A DNA stretch of 64,000 nucleotides from Tilletia caries. Lineage: Eukaryota; Basidiomycota; Exobasidiomycetes; Tilletiales; Tilletiaceae. Shown here piece by piece: positions 23,521 through 33,275 of this stretch. How positions within the stretch are numbered: position 1 is the first letter of the stretch; every line of letters begins with the position of its first letter. Position numbers and translations under genes: made by a program. The stretch spans positions 62,001 through 126,000 of the forward strand of contig JALUTQ010000007.1 in the NCBI GenBank assembly GCA_032718865.1. Reading direction: 5' to 3'. The notes under the pieces were generated by a model. That model was not told the DNA's origin, searched no databases, and saw only the letters and a list, made by a program, of their open reading frames with translations.

Positions 23521-25278
23521 CTTGGCTGCTGGAGATTGAACTGAGCGATTGCTGGCTGATTGGCTGACCACTGAGTATTTGAGTAGCAACGGATGAGGAG
23601 TGAGCTTCTGGTGACTGATTTGTGGCACTCAGGTGTACTCACAGGCTCAAGAGAGGGTGGACGGAAGCGCGTCGCGTGGTGTGATGACTGACGTTCAAAG
23701 TCGCGTTCAGGTGCGCAACCATGTGTTGCTGAAATGGTAAACTGACTTTTTTTTTCGGAAAATCGCTTCTGTCTCAACCAAATTGCAATTTGCTGTACAT
23801 CAATTCACAGGTTCTCACAGGAAACTGGACCTCCCTCGTATCAATGTCACGCAGGCCTATCCGGATGCTGCAGAGCTCATTTTTCCTGACGCATATGTCG
23901 CAACCTCTCAGGCCACCTACGATCAACTCAAGATGATTGTCAACGACGAGAAGGAGAGGATATACGCGAACTCGTGCGCAGTTTTTCCACGGTCACTTGC
24001 CGCCAGAAGCAGAAGAAGAAGGAGCTGATAATGTGGGCCCCAAGGGAAGATGTGTTGGCACTTGGACCACTGCAACAGTTTCTGACACACCCTTCATATT
24101 TTTCTACAGACCAACATAGTTCGAATCGTATCACTGTTTGGTAATCCGAAGAGCCTTCCCAACGACGCCCCGGAGGCGGCTCAGCAGTGCTTGGTTCTTG
24201 TTCAGCCGCTTTTTGAGATCAGGAAAGTTGACGGCGCAAACCCATTTGGGCTTCACGAACTTGTGTGCGGTCAAGGTCGATTCCTCATACCTCTCAAAGT
24301 GAGTGATTCCAATGCGGTCGAGTCTGAAGACTCGGACTGATATCAGTATCATCCTTCAATTTACAGTCGGTCAGTTTTTGTGTGCAATGTCGCTCACCAT
24401 TGCACCGCACATAGCTGTGCAATAACTGCATCAGGTCAGCGCAGGCAAGAGCGGGAGGTTGTTGACGCCACCGTCAATGTCGTGGAGCATGACCACCAGG
24501 AGGAGCCGCAACAGATGATTCTGAATGACGGATTGTGTCGCTCGGGATGGGGGGGTTGAGGGAGGTTTACGGTCCTATACCTGTCCGGCCCACACCTGAT
24601 AGCATCATCAGTCAATGGTAAATCATAAATGAAGGCCAAAAAGTCAGCAATGAGCAGATGAATTGAGGGCGACGATGTGGACGATAACGACAACGACACA
24701 GTCCAACAAGGAGCCAGAGGGTAATAAACTCCAGTACCATGCCGAGATTTCGTCCAGGATGCTCCCCATACGAAACCTCTCGAACCGTTTTTCAGACAGA
24801 CCGTTCAGAAAGTGTTTATGAAAAAGGGTTCAGGAAATAAAATTGATGGGGTGTCAGAGAACTAGATTGTGAACTCTCCCGGGACCGTTTCTTTCCCAAA
24901 CCGTCCCAGAGGATTCGGCCAACTTGGTGGTGTAATGCGTTGCTCATGTTTGGGGAGCAGGAAGCTGCCAACTTTACTGAGTGCCTCTCGCCTCTCACGC
25001 ACACACCAATCAGACTTTCGCATCTTGAACTGATGGATTAAGTGAGTATGCATTATGCATGAGGAAGGAGGTGACAGGGAAGGAAGAAGGGTATGTATGG
25101 GAGGGCAGAGTCAAGTATCTCGCCGTGAGTAAGGTGACAGTGGTAGTATAAGATGGAGGGATTGTCCTGAGGGCCACAGAAGGTCCGTTACGTGCTAAAG
25201 CCCATTCCTCCGTGTCCGTCACAATAACGTTCGTTGCGGCCTGCCTAGAAAGGATCCGGAGCCGCCCAAAAGAGCACT
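23521..25278. other. Gene-poor stretch with possible coding relics
   Basis: Plus-strand 23783-24028 reads through KLDLPRINVTQAYPDAAELI and FPDAYVATSQATYDQLKMI, which looks like protein but has no clear start or continuation. Minus-strand 24125-24352 reads FVKPKWVCAVNFPDLKKRL and similar. Neither assembles into a gene model. The rest shows nothing recognisable. Confidence 0.35.
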
Positions 25279-26627
25279 CTAGTGTCCGGAGTGTCCCTTC
25301 TTGCCCCTGTTCTTCTTGGACTTGGACTTCGCATACCAAGGAAGGTTGAGCATCTCAGCCACGTTGGCGTGCTTCCAGCCGTACTTCTGGATTCCAGGCC
25401 AGGTGTTCTTCTTGAAGAATTTGACCGTGGTGGCACTCAGCTCGTGCTCGAGCATCAGGACACCGGGCGACTTGGGACCGGAGAGGGCCTTGTCGATGTA
25501 CGTTCGCACGCTCTCCTGCGTTTCGCCGGGGTCCTCGCCGGGGCAAGCCGTCTGGGTCGCGCTCTGTCCAAAGCACCAGTCGTTCGTGTCATAGTTCCAT
25601 GAGACGTGGGTTAGGCCGAACAGCTCCTCGGCGATGGCGCGGACGCGGTTGTCGACGTCGCCTGAGAGGGTGGGTGTGTTGTGAAATGAAGGTAGGTTAA
25701 GTCAATCAACATGGGCATAACTAACGTTCACGGGCTGGTATATGTACTCACCAGTTGGGCCCCTCCAGATGGAAGGCAGGTTGCCAGACAAGTCATAGAT
25801 GACCTGCATCGTCCAGCCCAACTCTGCGACGATCTGCATATTGCTGAGAGTCTGTAAAGGCCCAAGCACAGCAGGTGTGAGTCTCTCAGTTTCTGGTAGT
25901 CTATCGTGGCTCAGGCGAGACTCACAGTCATCTGGTGATGGGTGTAGGTGTGGACAGCGAGCTGCTGTTTAGGGGTGTTGATGATGTCCTTGAAAGCGTC
26001 TGGCATGCCAGCCACTTGACCTCCGATGAGGAAACGAGTCGCGGAGATCTTGTTCTCGCGCAGGAACTGGTTGAGAGCAGTGGTAGACTGGGTTGGACCT
26101 ATGGGAATGAAGTACATTACAGGCAGAAGCAATTTAGAGTGAGCGAAAAGATCCGCGGAGAAATGCAAAGTGTAGACATGCAGAAGTACTCACCGTCATC
26201 GAAGTTGATGCCGACGTAGTTGTCGGCTCCCTGGTGGATGTCATTGGGTCCCTGGCATTGATCCGTGCTCCAGCTGCACACTTTGCTCATGTCGGTGCCG
26301 GAGGGGTATGTAGGCGTGCCACCGTCAGGCGAGCTGCTCTTGGGGATGTCGGGGATCTTGCCGGCCTGGACGGCAGCTTTGAGGGCAGCCTTCCACTCGG
26401 GCTTGGCCTGCTTGCCTGTCAAGGGCTCGCCGTTGAGAGGGGGGTCTGAGTGTGGAGAAGGGACGATGCAAGTGATCCAGACGGTCAGTAACTTGATGAA
26501 TCGCGGAGCCTCAGCTGCATGACTTACAATCATTGCTAGCGTCCCGCGTGAATTGGACTCGGTACGACTGGGCGGCGACCTCTCCGAAGAGAAGGACTGC
26601 CAAGGGAAGGAGGCGAAGGACAAGCAT
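25279..26627 (-). CDS. Secreted polysaccharide (chitin-type) deacetylase, CE4 family
   Basis: Removes acetyl groups from N-acetylglucosamine polymers in the cell wall. A signal peptide (MLVLRLLPLAVLLFGEVAA, cleavage before QSY) precedes a linker and the NodB-homology domain. Visible CE4 motifs: NFDDGPTQST (catalytic Asp plus metal Asp), VHTYTHHQMT (metal-binding His pair), IWRGPTGDVDNRVRAIA at the motif 3 position, and SWNYDTNDWCFG. Motif 3 has RGPTGD where RPPYGD is usual. The final LMLEHELSATTVKFF matches the family's conserved LxHE-type segment, and the C-terminus is Lys-rich (KSKSKKNRGKKGHSGH) with no GPI signal. About five short introns. A TATA box lies ~155 bp upstream of the start. The call is firm at family level; substrate is inferred. 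Confidence 0.88.
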
Positions 26628-27410
26628 GGCGAATTAGCTCTGCTGGATGTGATCAAGTATTGAGATGAGGAGGGGAGAAGTAAGGAGAAAAATGAATGAG
26701 GTGAGAGGGGAAGGGAGGGGGGAGAAAGAGAAGTGAGGAGCGACGAGGAGGGGGAGCGAAAGAGTGAGCGAGGGGCCCCTTTATATATCTTCAAGGCGAA
26801 GCCGCAACTCTCCGCCACCTTGTAACACACGACACAGCTCGTCTGCAAGCAAGTGTGCATGAGATGAGCCGGCAACAGGGTCAAGACCCCCTCTGATAGC
26901 GCTGCACAAGTCAGAAGTCCGTCCGGGATCAAAGGAGACCAAACGAAGCGAAGAAAGCAGGGCCGAGATGAGGAAGCGGCCCGTGAGCTGAAGTGAGGGA
27001 TCGAACGGGGGCTCGCCTTCGTTCGGTGACATGAAGGCATTGGGCTCAATATAGATTTGCCAGTAACAGGGTGCCAACTGCCAGAATGAGAAGTCGAGGC
27101 GAGGCGAGGCCGCGAGGATGGTTACAGCAGCCTGGGTGCGCGGGTAACGCGGGTGCGTTTGGAGAGCACGACGAGATGAAACATGAGAATCGTGAATGTT
27201 TGCTGATGTCAGCAGCGAGGAACAACGCCTCGTCGTTTCCCGGTGCAAAAGCTCCGGAAATCACACCGGCGAACAGGGCATTTCTTCCTGCCCGCCTCGG
27301 GATGGGGGATCTGGGGAAGAAGCAGCGCTCACGCACAGAGCGAAGGCGCGCGAACCACCAATAACGCAAAACAGAGATAGATAGCAGTGCGCCCGTTCTT
27401 CACGATCACG
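26628..27410. other. Divergent promoter region between deacetylase and peroxin genes
   Basis: About 780 bp. The deacetylase side contains a long pyrimidine-rich leader (minus strand) and the TATA box. No further gene is supported. Confidence 0.55.
26781..26788 (-). promoter_or_regulatory. TATA box of the polysaccharide deacetylase gene
   Basis: Minus strand reads ATATATAAAGGGG, ~155 bp upstream of the ATG at 26627, preceding a C/T-rich leader. A clear TATATAA element at a plausible distance for an intron-free leader. Confidence 0.6.
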
Positions 27411-29256
27411 ATGTCGCTCTCGCGGAAGGCAGGCGGCAGCATCCCGACCCACCCGCTCTCGACGGCCGACTTCATCCACCGCCTTCCCCCCGCCATCCTC
27501 CGCATCCTCGTCTCCTTCGCCCCCGTGATCAAGACGACGCACGCCTTCCTCCTGCTCGCAACTTGGTCGACGCCGTACCCGCACCACTCCCTCCTCCTCG
27601 TCGTGGGATATGCTCTCGCTGTCATTGCTGGCTACCCCGTGCTCCGATATGCGCCCCAACTCTTGATCCTTGCTTATCTCGGGTACGCATGGATCGCGAC
27701 GCTTCGTCCCTGGGCACGCTCGAACGCCTCGGCCGTCGGTCGGATCCGCGAGACGGATGGAGCGAAGCTCAACGCGCTCGTCGCGCAGCTGGACGACATT
27801 GCCGACTTCGTCAGCGCGTTGCATCGTCAGCTGCTTGCGCCTGTCCTGGGTCTCCTGAGCTGGTCCGAGGATCCGACGAGGACGAAGAGGCTGGTCATCT
27901 TCCTCTTGACTACCTACCCGATCTACCTTGCGTGCTACTTCCCCTGGGCCTCCCTTGGTCTGCCTACGCTGCAGCTGGATGTGCTCCTGCCCTGGGACTC
28001 CATCGGCAGCGCACAGTCCAGCATCCATTCGCGCGCACTCGGTCTCCTTCGCACCGGTTCGGCTTCCGCACTCGCAAAGGCGCCGCCGGGCCTGGAAGCG
28101 CAGCTGCTCAAGCTGTCTTCGCATCCTCATCTTACCAAGGCCAAAGTCGTGTTCGACGGTCAAGTCCAGCCCCGTCTGGTGCAGGTGTATCACCTCCTCG
28201 CGCGCGCCTCGCACTCGTTCGCAGTCCGTTACGTGCCCCACAAGCTCTCGATCCAGATCCTGCCTCCCTTCCCGCTCGGCTCGCTCTCGGTCCGTTCCAC
28301 CGTACTGACGGTGGGACTGATTGCACTCACGTGGTGCGCACCCTGGGCAGCCCTCATCCGCTCCGTGCTCTGGCGGAGTGCCTTCGTCCGTCGCGTCGTG
28401 CTCGGTCTGGTGCGACTGTTCTCTGGCGAGCGTGGCCCGCTCTCGGCCTTCGGGCGCGGCCACGAGGCGACATACGACCCTTCGACGGGCGAGAGTGTGT
28501 TCATGAGCTCGCTGATTCCCGATCTCGGCGCATTGGCACACGGCAAGAAGGACAAGAAAAATGCGAAGGAGGTGAAGCATGAGGATGTGGTGTATGAGTT
28601 CTCGGTCTACGAGAATCAGCGATGGTGGATGGGTCTCGACTGGACATCGGCTCTCCTGCCTCAGGAGCGTCCCAGCTGGTGAGTACACGTGCCTTGCGTT
28701 CCCCTCTCTGCGCGGTTCTAACATTTGCATGCATATATGCAGGTCGGACGAGCACCACAACGCGGTGTCTCCCCCATCGTCGTTCTCGCTGCCTCCTTCC
28801 AAGGTCACCCACACGCCGCAGGATGTGCCCGGCACTGGAGATGAGAATGGCACCGCGACGGCTACCAAGTACACGAAGCGGACGGTGACGTGGAAATGGC
28901 TCGACCCCGAGTGGACCGTCGTGGGAGCGGGCTATGTGGGCAGCATCGGCTACCTTCCCGCCGGGGCGCCGAAAGTGCCTGCGGCAGCGATAGCGGCGCG
29001 TTCGCCCTTGCTGGGCGGTAGCGAGGCCGGAAGTGAGGTTCCCTCGACCCCTGGCTCGAACGCCCATACGGACAGCACGGACCCGAGTGGCCGGAAGGCG
29101 CTGGATGTGGATGAGGAAGGGTGGAGCTACGGGGACAACCTGTGGGACAAGATGAGCGGGAAGAGCGGGCGGGGACGGTACACGCGTCGGCGTCGGTGGG
29201 TCCGTCGGGCCGTCCTGGAGATCAAGGTCGAGCGCGATGTCGGCAAGGCGGAGTGA
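27411..29256 (+). CDS. Peroxisomal membrane peroxin with dysferlin (DysF) domain, Pex28-32/Pex24 type
   Basis: Family members sit in peroxisome or ER-contact membranes and control peroxisome number and size. Exon 1 runs 27411-28678 and exon 2 28743-29256, with a 64-nt GTGAGT...GCAG intron. The N-terminal half has hydrophobic membrane segments (ATWSTPYPHHSLLLVVGYAL onward, YPVLRYAPQLLILAYLGYAW, LVIFLLTTYPIYLACYFPW, and STVLTVGLIALTWCAPWAAL). The DysF module follows: VYEFSVYENQRWWMGLDWTS, then TKRTVTWKWLDPEWTVVG, EGWSYGDNLWDKM and the Arg-rich end TRRRRWVRRAVLEIKVE. A Ser/Thr-rich linker splits the DysF halves. The ATG at 27411 is the first in frame. Which Pex28-32 paralogue it corresponds to cannot be settled here. 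Confidence 0.88.
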
Positions 29257-29809
29257 ATCATCTTTGCCGTTGTCACTGACCCCAACATTGTACAGAAAGG
29301 AACGAGCTGGGCGCTCGTCAAAGGCGCATGAAATCAGACGATGAAATGGAACTGCTCCCGTACCACGCCCCCTGCCTCATGCCTCATGCCTGCTGTCTGC
29401 CAGCCTCGGTCGTCGGTCGTCGGCCTTCTCGCTGCTGTGGCCTGTGGGTGGGAAGCGGTACACAAGCGAGGATGCATGTGAAATTGGCACAGGTCCCTGC
29501 ATATGTGCGCCGACGTCAGACGTAGCGGGCGCGGGGAAGAAAGTTGTTGGAAGTTGGAACCCTGTGATCGCGTTGGGAAGTGGGCGTCCTTTGCTCCGTT
29601 GACTGCGCTTTCCTTGACGCGTTCGTTCTCCTGAGTGGTGGCCGAGTGGGCGGGCGAAGTGTGCGCAGTTCGACCTCCTGTGACCTGCCCGCTGCCCAAC
29701 TGACGGGACTATATAAAGGGAGCAGTCCAGTGTGTCGTCTTCTTCGGTCGGGATTGCCACCATCTCTGCATTTCCATATTCCGACCGTGTGCCGTGTGTT
29801 CTGTGGAAG
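29257..29809. other. Intergenic region with lipase promoter
   Basis: About 550 bp between tandem plus-strand genes, containing the TATA box at 29710-29717. No gene seen. Confidence 0.55.
29710..29717 (+). promoter_or_regulatory. TATA box of the class 3 lipase gene
   Basis: TATATAAA within ACTATATAAAGGG, 93 bp before the ATG at 29810. Transcription would start near 29740, which argues against the in-frame ATG at 29732 and favours 29810. Confidence 0.65.
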
Positions 29810-32800
29810 ATGTCGTCGCAGCAACAGCACGAACAGCCGCCGCGTGCTGCTGAGCCTGAGCCTGAGCCTGAGCCTGGTCATGAGCAACAACCCCAACGCA
29901 GCTTCACCTGGTCCCAGCTCTTCGACACCGGCTCACAGGGCCTCGACCTCGCCACCGCAGCCACCTCGGCCGGCTTCTCCACCGCCAAGTTCTTCACCTC
30001 CGCAGGGATCGAGATCGCCAAGCGCGCCACTCAGTACTCCCTCGCTTTGCCCGCGTACGCCTTCGACTTGGCCTCCGCTGACACAGATGGCTCCGCCGCC
30101 CGGGGCGTTCATGCCATCGTCGGCTCGGTCTTTGACGGCGTCAGCATGCTCGCCCTCGGCGCGGTCGATATCAGTGGGAACATCACCGCCGCCGCGCTCG
30201 GGGCCGCTTCGACTGGGTTGACCTCGCTCAGCTCTGCGCTCAGCTCCGAACTCGCTCGCTCGCTTACTTCCTTCGCCCGACTCGTACAACGCAACTGGAA
30301 CCATGTCGACGATGCGAGTATGCCGCCCGGTGGGATTCCGCAGTACTCCATCATTCAAATCACGCGCGCTCTCACCGCCTGGGTCAGCATTCAGCTCGTC
30401 ACTCGGCCCATGCACGAGCAACGCATTCTCGCCGGTCTGGACGAACTCAATATCGATCATATGCAGAAGGAGGTCAAGCGTCTCAAGGAGGAAGATCAGC
30501 AGCAACATCAACGCGACGCGCCTCAAAAACCTGATGATACCAACTCCAAGCCTAGGATCACGTCCGAGTCGCGCATCGGTCCGGACGGAGGGGACGTCAT
30601 CACTGCAGAGATCGGACAACAGCACTCCCACGAAGCTCCTGGAGGAGCAGCAGAAGCAACGCCTCTCACCGTCACCAAAGAAACAACGCAAACGCCCGAC
30701 GGCCAGCCCTTGACACCCGCACAGACCTTGCTCGCCTTCGACCGATACAGCCGTCTCGTCCTTGGCATCTACGGCGGTGTAGCCATGCGCTACCTCGGCG
30801 TGGACATCCCGCCGCCCCGCCAGCCACAGGACCCAACCACCCAGGGGGCAGGCGTCGTGCCTCCCCCGGAACAGCAGGAGGAGCCGCAGGAAGACCACGA
30901 TACCGAACTCAAGCACGACGAGGCTGACTTCCTCGCCGCTGCTGCTACCTTGGACCTCAGCCAGACCTACGCAGAAGCCGAGGCGTCGGGTCTCATGCCT
31001 GGTGGGTGGGAAGCAGAGGCCGACGGATCCGATCGCTTCAAGTTCGTACTCGACCCAGAAGAGATCTACCCAGAGCAAGTCTTCGGCTCCACCGCCGTCG
31101 AGCGCAACCACGCCTCACCCGGACACACCACGCCTCCTTCCCGCGATAATTCCGGTACGAGTGCTCCACGACCACCAGGCCCACAACAGCGAGCTTCGTT
31201 CAACGTGCTCGACCACGATCAACGGCCGCCGATGACGTACTCCCTCATCGACCTCCTCTCGGGCAAACACGACGACGACGTCTTCCACCAGCTCGCGGGT
31301 GTCGAACGAGGCACGGCCGAGGCAGGTGTCTACTCCTCCACCTCGTACCGCTTCACGGGCCGCCCCGTGCCCAGTCGACCCAAGTTCTACGTGGTGACCG
31401 ACCACTCGGCCAAGAAGGTCGTCCTCGTCCTCCGCGGCACCCTCACCTTCGGCGACGTCGCTGCCGACCTCACATGCGACTCCGTCCCCTTCGAGAACAT
31501 GGACGCGTCCCGGCCCGTGCCGGAGATGGACGAGCTACCGGACGCGCCGCCTTCCAAGGGACAGTGGCATGACGATGATAAGGCCTACGTCGTGCATGAG
31601 GGGATGTACCATACTGCCGTTTCGATCGGGGGAAGCAGGGAGACGCCTGTCCATCGGGCCGTATCGCGGGCGCTGGCGCAGAACCCAGCCTACGACCTCG
31701 ACATCACGGGCCACTCCCTCGGCGCGGGCCTCGCTGCGATCCTCGCCCTCCTCTGGGTCGGCCTGCCGCATCACGAAGGAGACGGCGGCAGGGTACCCCT
31801 CGTCGGCCGGACGAGCGCGCGCTCCGGCTTGCCTGTGGGCCGGAAGTTGCATGCGTACTGCTTCGGCGTGCCGAGTGTGATGTCGGCCCCGCTGGGCAGG
31901 CGGTGTGTGAACTTCATCTCGTCCTGGACGCACTCGTTCGATGTCGTCAGTCGGTTCTCGCTCGGCCATGTGCTGGACATTCGGAATGCGATCGCGTGGT
32001 TGGCGTATGAGGAGCGCGTTAGTCAGCCTGCGCCTGCTCGTTCTGCTTCTGCTTCTGCTTCTGCGTCCGCGCGCGCTGCTGCGAGGGAGGAGCGCAGGAA
32101 GGCGAAGGGGCAGAAGAGGGATCAACGGAGGTTGAAGCGCGAGGAGCGTCGGACGGCTTCGAGGCGCGGGACGGCGGCGGCCGGTGCGGGTGGGATGGAC
32201 CCGACGGAGGTGGACGTGGCTGCGAGTGCGCTGGCGGACGATGCTGCGGCGGCACTGGCGGATCGGGGCGAGCCTGTCTCGGACGCAGCGGCCTTGTTTT
32301 CGTCTTCGTCTTCGCCCTCGCCCTTCGTACCTGTTGAGACGGATGATGAGATGACGGAGAGCAGCGTGGCTGGGGATGATGATGATGAGGATGATGATGA
32401 GAGTGAGGAGGAGGAGGAGGAGGAGGATGGGGATGAGGATGAGGATGAGCAGCCGGAGCCCACGACTCAGCGTCGCGAAGGTCCGCCGTTCGACATGACC
32501 AACCTGATCAAGCAAGCCTTCGCGCACATCGCCTCCGCCCCCAAAGAAGGCGTCCCACCCTCCCCCTCCTCCCAATCCCAATCCCAATCCCAATCCCAAC
32601 CCGACCGAGCCCAAACAGCATACGACTACACAGCCTCCTTCCTCTCCCGCGCCACGCAGCCCCGCTTCTCCTCCCCCGCAGACGAACGCGCCGCCCGCGC
32701 TAAGACCGAGGATGTCTTCTGGGCGCTACGGAGCACGTTGGAGGCGAATATGCGACATGTGGAGCTGTACCCGCCTGGCGACGTGTTGGTTACCTTTGAC

Positions 32801-32989
32801 GAGGGGGACTTGCTGGGGCCTGGGCCTGGGCAGAAGAAGAGGTTGTTCTTGTTGAAGGATGGGGAGGGGAGTAGGGGCTGTGGGAGGAGGCAGGCCGTGT
32901 TTGGGCAGATTGAGTTTAGGACTGGGTTTTTGGCGAGGCATTTGCCGCAGGTTTATCATGGGACGCTTAAGGCTGTCTTGGATATTTGA
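29810..32989 (+). CDS. Class 3 (diacylglycerol-lipase-type) lipase, intronless
   Basis: An uninterrupted 1059-residue frame. The N-terminal ~200 residues are Ala/Ser-rich with moderately hydrophobic stretches (VSMLALGAVDISGNITAAAL) that may bind membranes. The alpha/beta-hydrolase core is YVVTDHSAKKVVLVLRGTL, then the nucleophile elbow ITGHSLGAGLAAILALLW (Ser in GHSLG). The likely catalytic Asp lies in HSFDVVSRFSLGHVLDIRNA and the likely His in the last helix (FLARHLPQVYHGTLKAV), the arrangement of sn-1 diacylglycerol lipases. A ~200-residue acidic and Ser-rich insertion (EEEEEEDGDEDEDEQPEP, DNA 32000-32600) lies between Asp and His. An upstream ATG at 29732 adds 26 residues but precedes the expected transcription start. 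Substrate is inferred from the family. Confidence 0.85.
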   Translation: MSSQQQHEQPPRAAEPEPEPEPGHEQQPQRSFTWSQLFDTGSQGLDLATAATSAGFSTAKFFTSAGIEIAKRATQYSLALPAYAFDLASADTDGSAARGVHAIVGSVFDGVSMLALGAVDISGNITAAALGAASTGLTSLSSALSSELARSLTSFARLVQRNWNHVDDASMPPGGIPQYSIIQITRALTAWVSIQLVTRPMHEQRILAGLDELNIDHMQKEVKRLKEEDQQQHQRDAPQKPDDTNSKPRITSESRIGPDGGDVITAEIGQQHSHEAPGGAAEATPLTVTKETTQTPDGQPLTPAQTLLAFDRYSRLVLGIYGGVAMRYLGVDIPPPRQPQDPTTQGAGVVPPPEQQEEPQEDHDTELKHDEADFLAAAATLDLSQTYAEAEASGLMPGGWEAEADGSDRFKFVLDPEEIYPEQVFGSTAVERNHASPGHTTPPSRDNSGTSAPRPPGPQQRASFNVLDHDQRPPMTYSLIDLLSGKHDDDVFHQLAGVERGTAEAGVYSSTSYRFTGRPVPSRPKFYVVTDHSAKKVVLVLRGTLTFGDVAADLTCDSVPFENMDASRPVPEMDELPDAPPSKGQWHDDDKAYVVHEGMYHTAVSIGGSRETPVHRAVSRALAQNPAYDLDITGHSLGAGLAAILALLWVGLPHHEGDGGRVPLVGRTSARSGLPVGRKLHAYCFGVPSVMSAPLGRRCVNFISSWTHSFDVVSRFSLGHVLDIRNAIAWLAYEERVSQPAPARSASASASASARAAAREERRKAKGQKRDQRRLKREERRTASRRGTAAAGAGGMDPTEVDVAASALADDAAAALADRGEPVSDAAALFSSSSSPSPFVPVETDDEMTESSVAGDDDDEDDDESEEEEEEEDGDEDEDEQPEPTTQRREGPPFDMTNLIKQAFAHIASAPKEGVPPSPSSQSQSQSQSQPDRAQTAYDYTASFLSRATQPRFSSPADERAARAKTEDVFWALRSTLEANMRHVELYPPGDVLVTFDEGDLLGPGPGQKKRLFLLKDGEGSRGCGRRQAVFGQIEFRTGFLARHLPQVYHGTLKAVLDI

Positions 32990-33275
32990 ATGAATGGGTG
33001 GCAATCTCCCTGGTTGGTGGTGCTGGGCTTTCCTCTTTACGATACCCCCCCCCCCCTCTCTCCCTATCTCTTTTCTTCTCAAGCTTGAACCCGGTTCTCT
33101 TATTTCTCGTCTGTACGCTCTTGCTCTTGGAATTGCAACACAGGGGAATTTCATACACGCCTTTCGTCCATACTTGATGTCTTCTCCCCTCCCCTTCGCG
33201 CCCTTGGAAAGGTCTCGCACATTCATTTTGGCCCGCGTTCGAGCTGGTAGGAGTGAATACTCCTACGGTCCATCC

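Noticed and set aside
27261..28874. 537-codon minus-strand open frame
   Set aside because: It is antisense to the peroxin gene, whose frame has clear membrane and DysF features; high GC produces the shadow.
29933..31111. 392-codon minus-strand open frame
   Set aside because: Antisense to the lipase N-terminal half; no start context or domain.
31535..32614. 359-codon minus-strand frame rich in Arg and Leu
   Set aside because: Complement of the acidic and Ala-rich insertion in the lipase.
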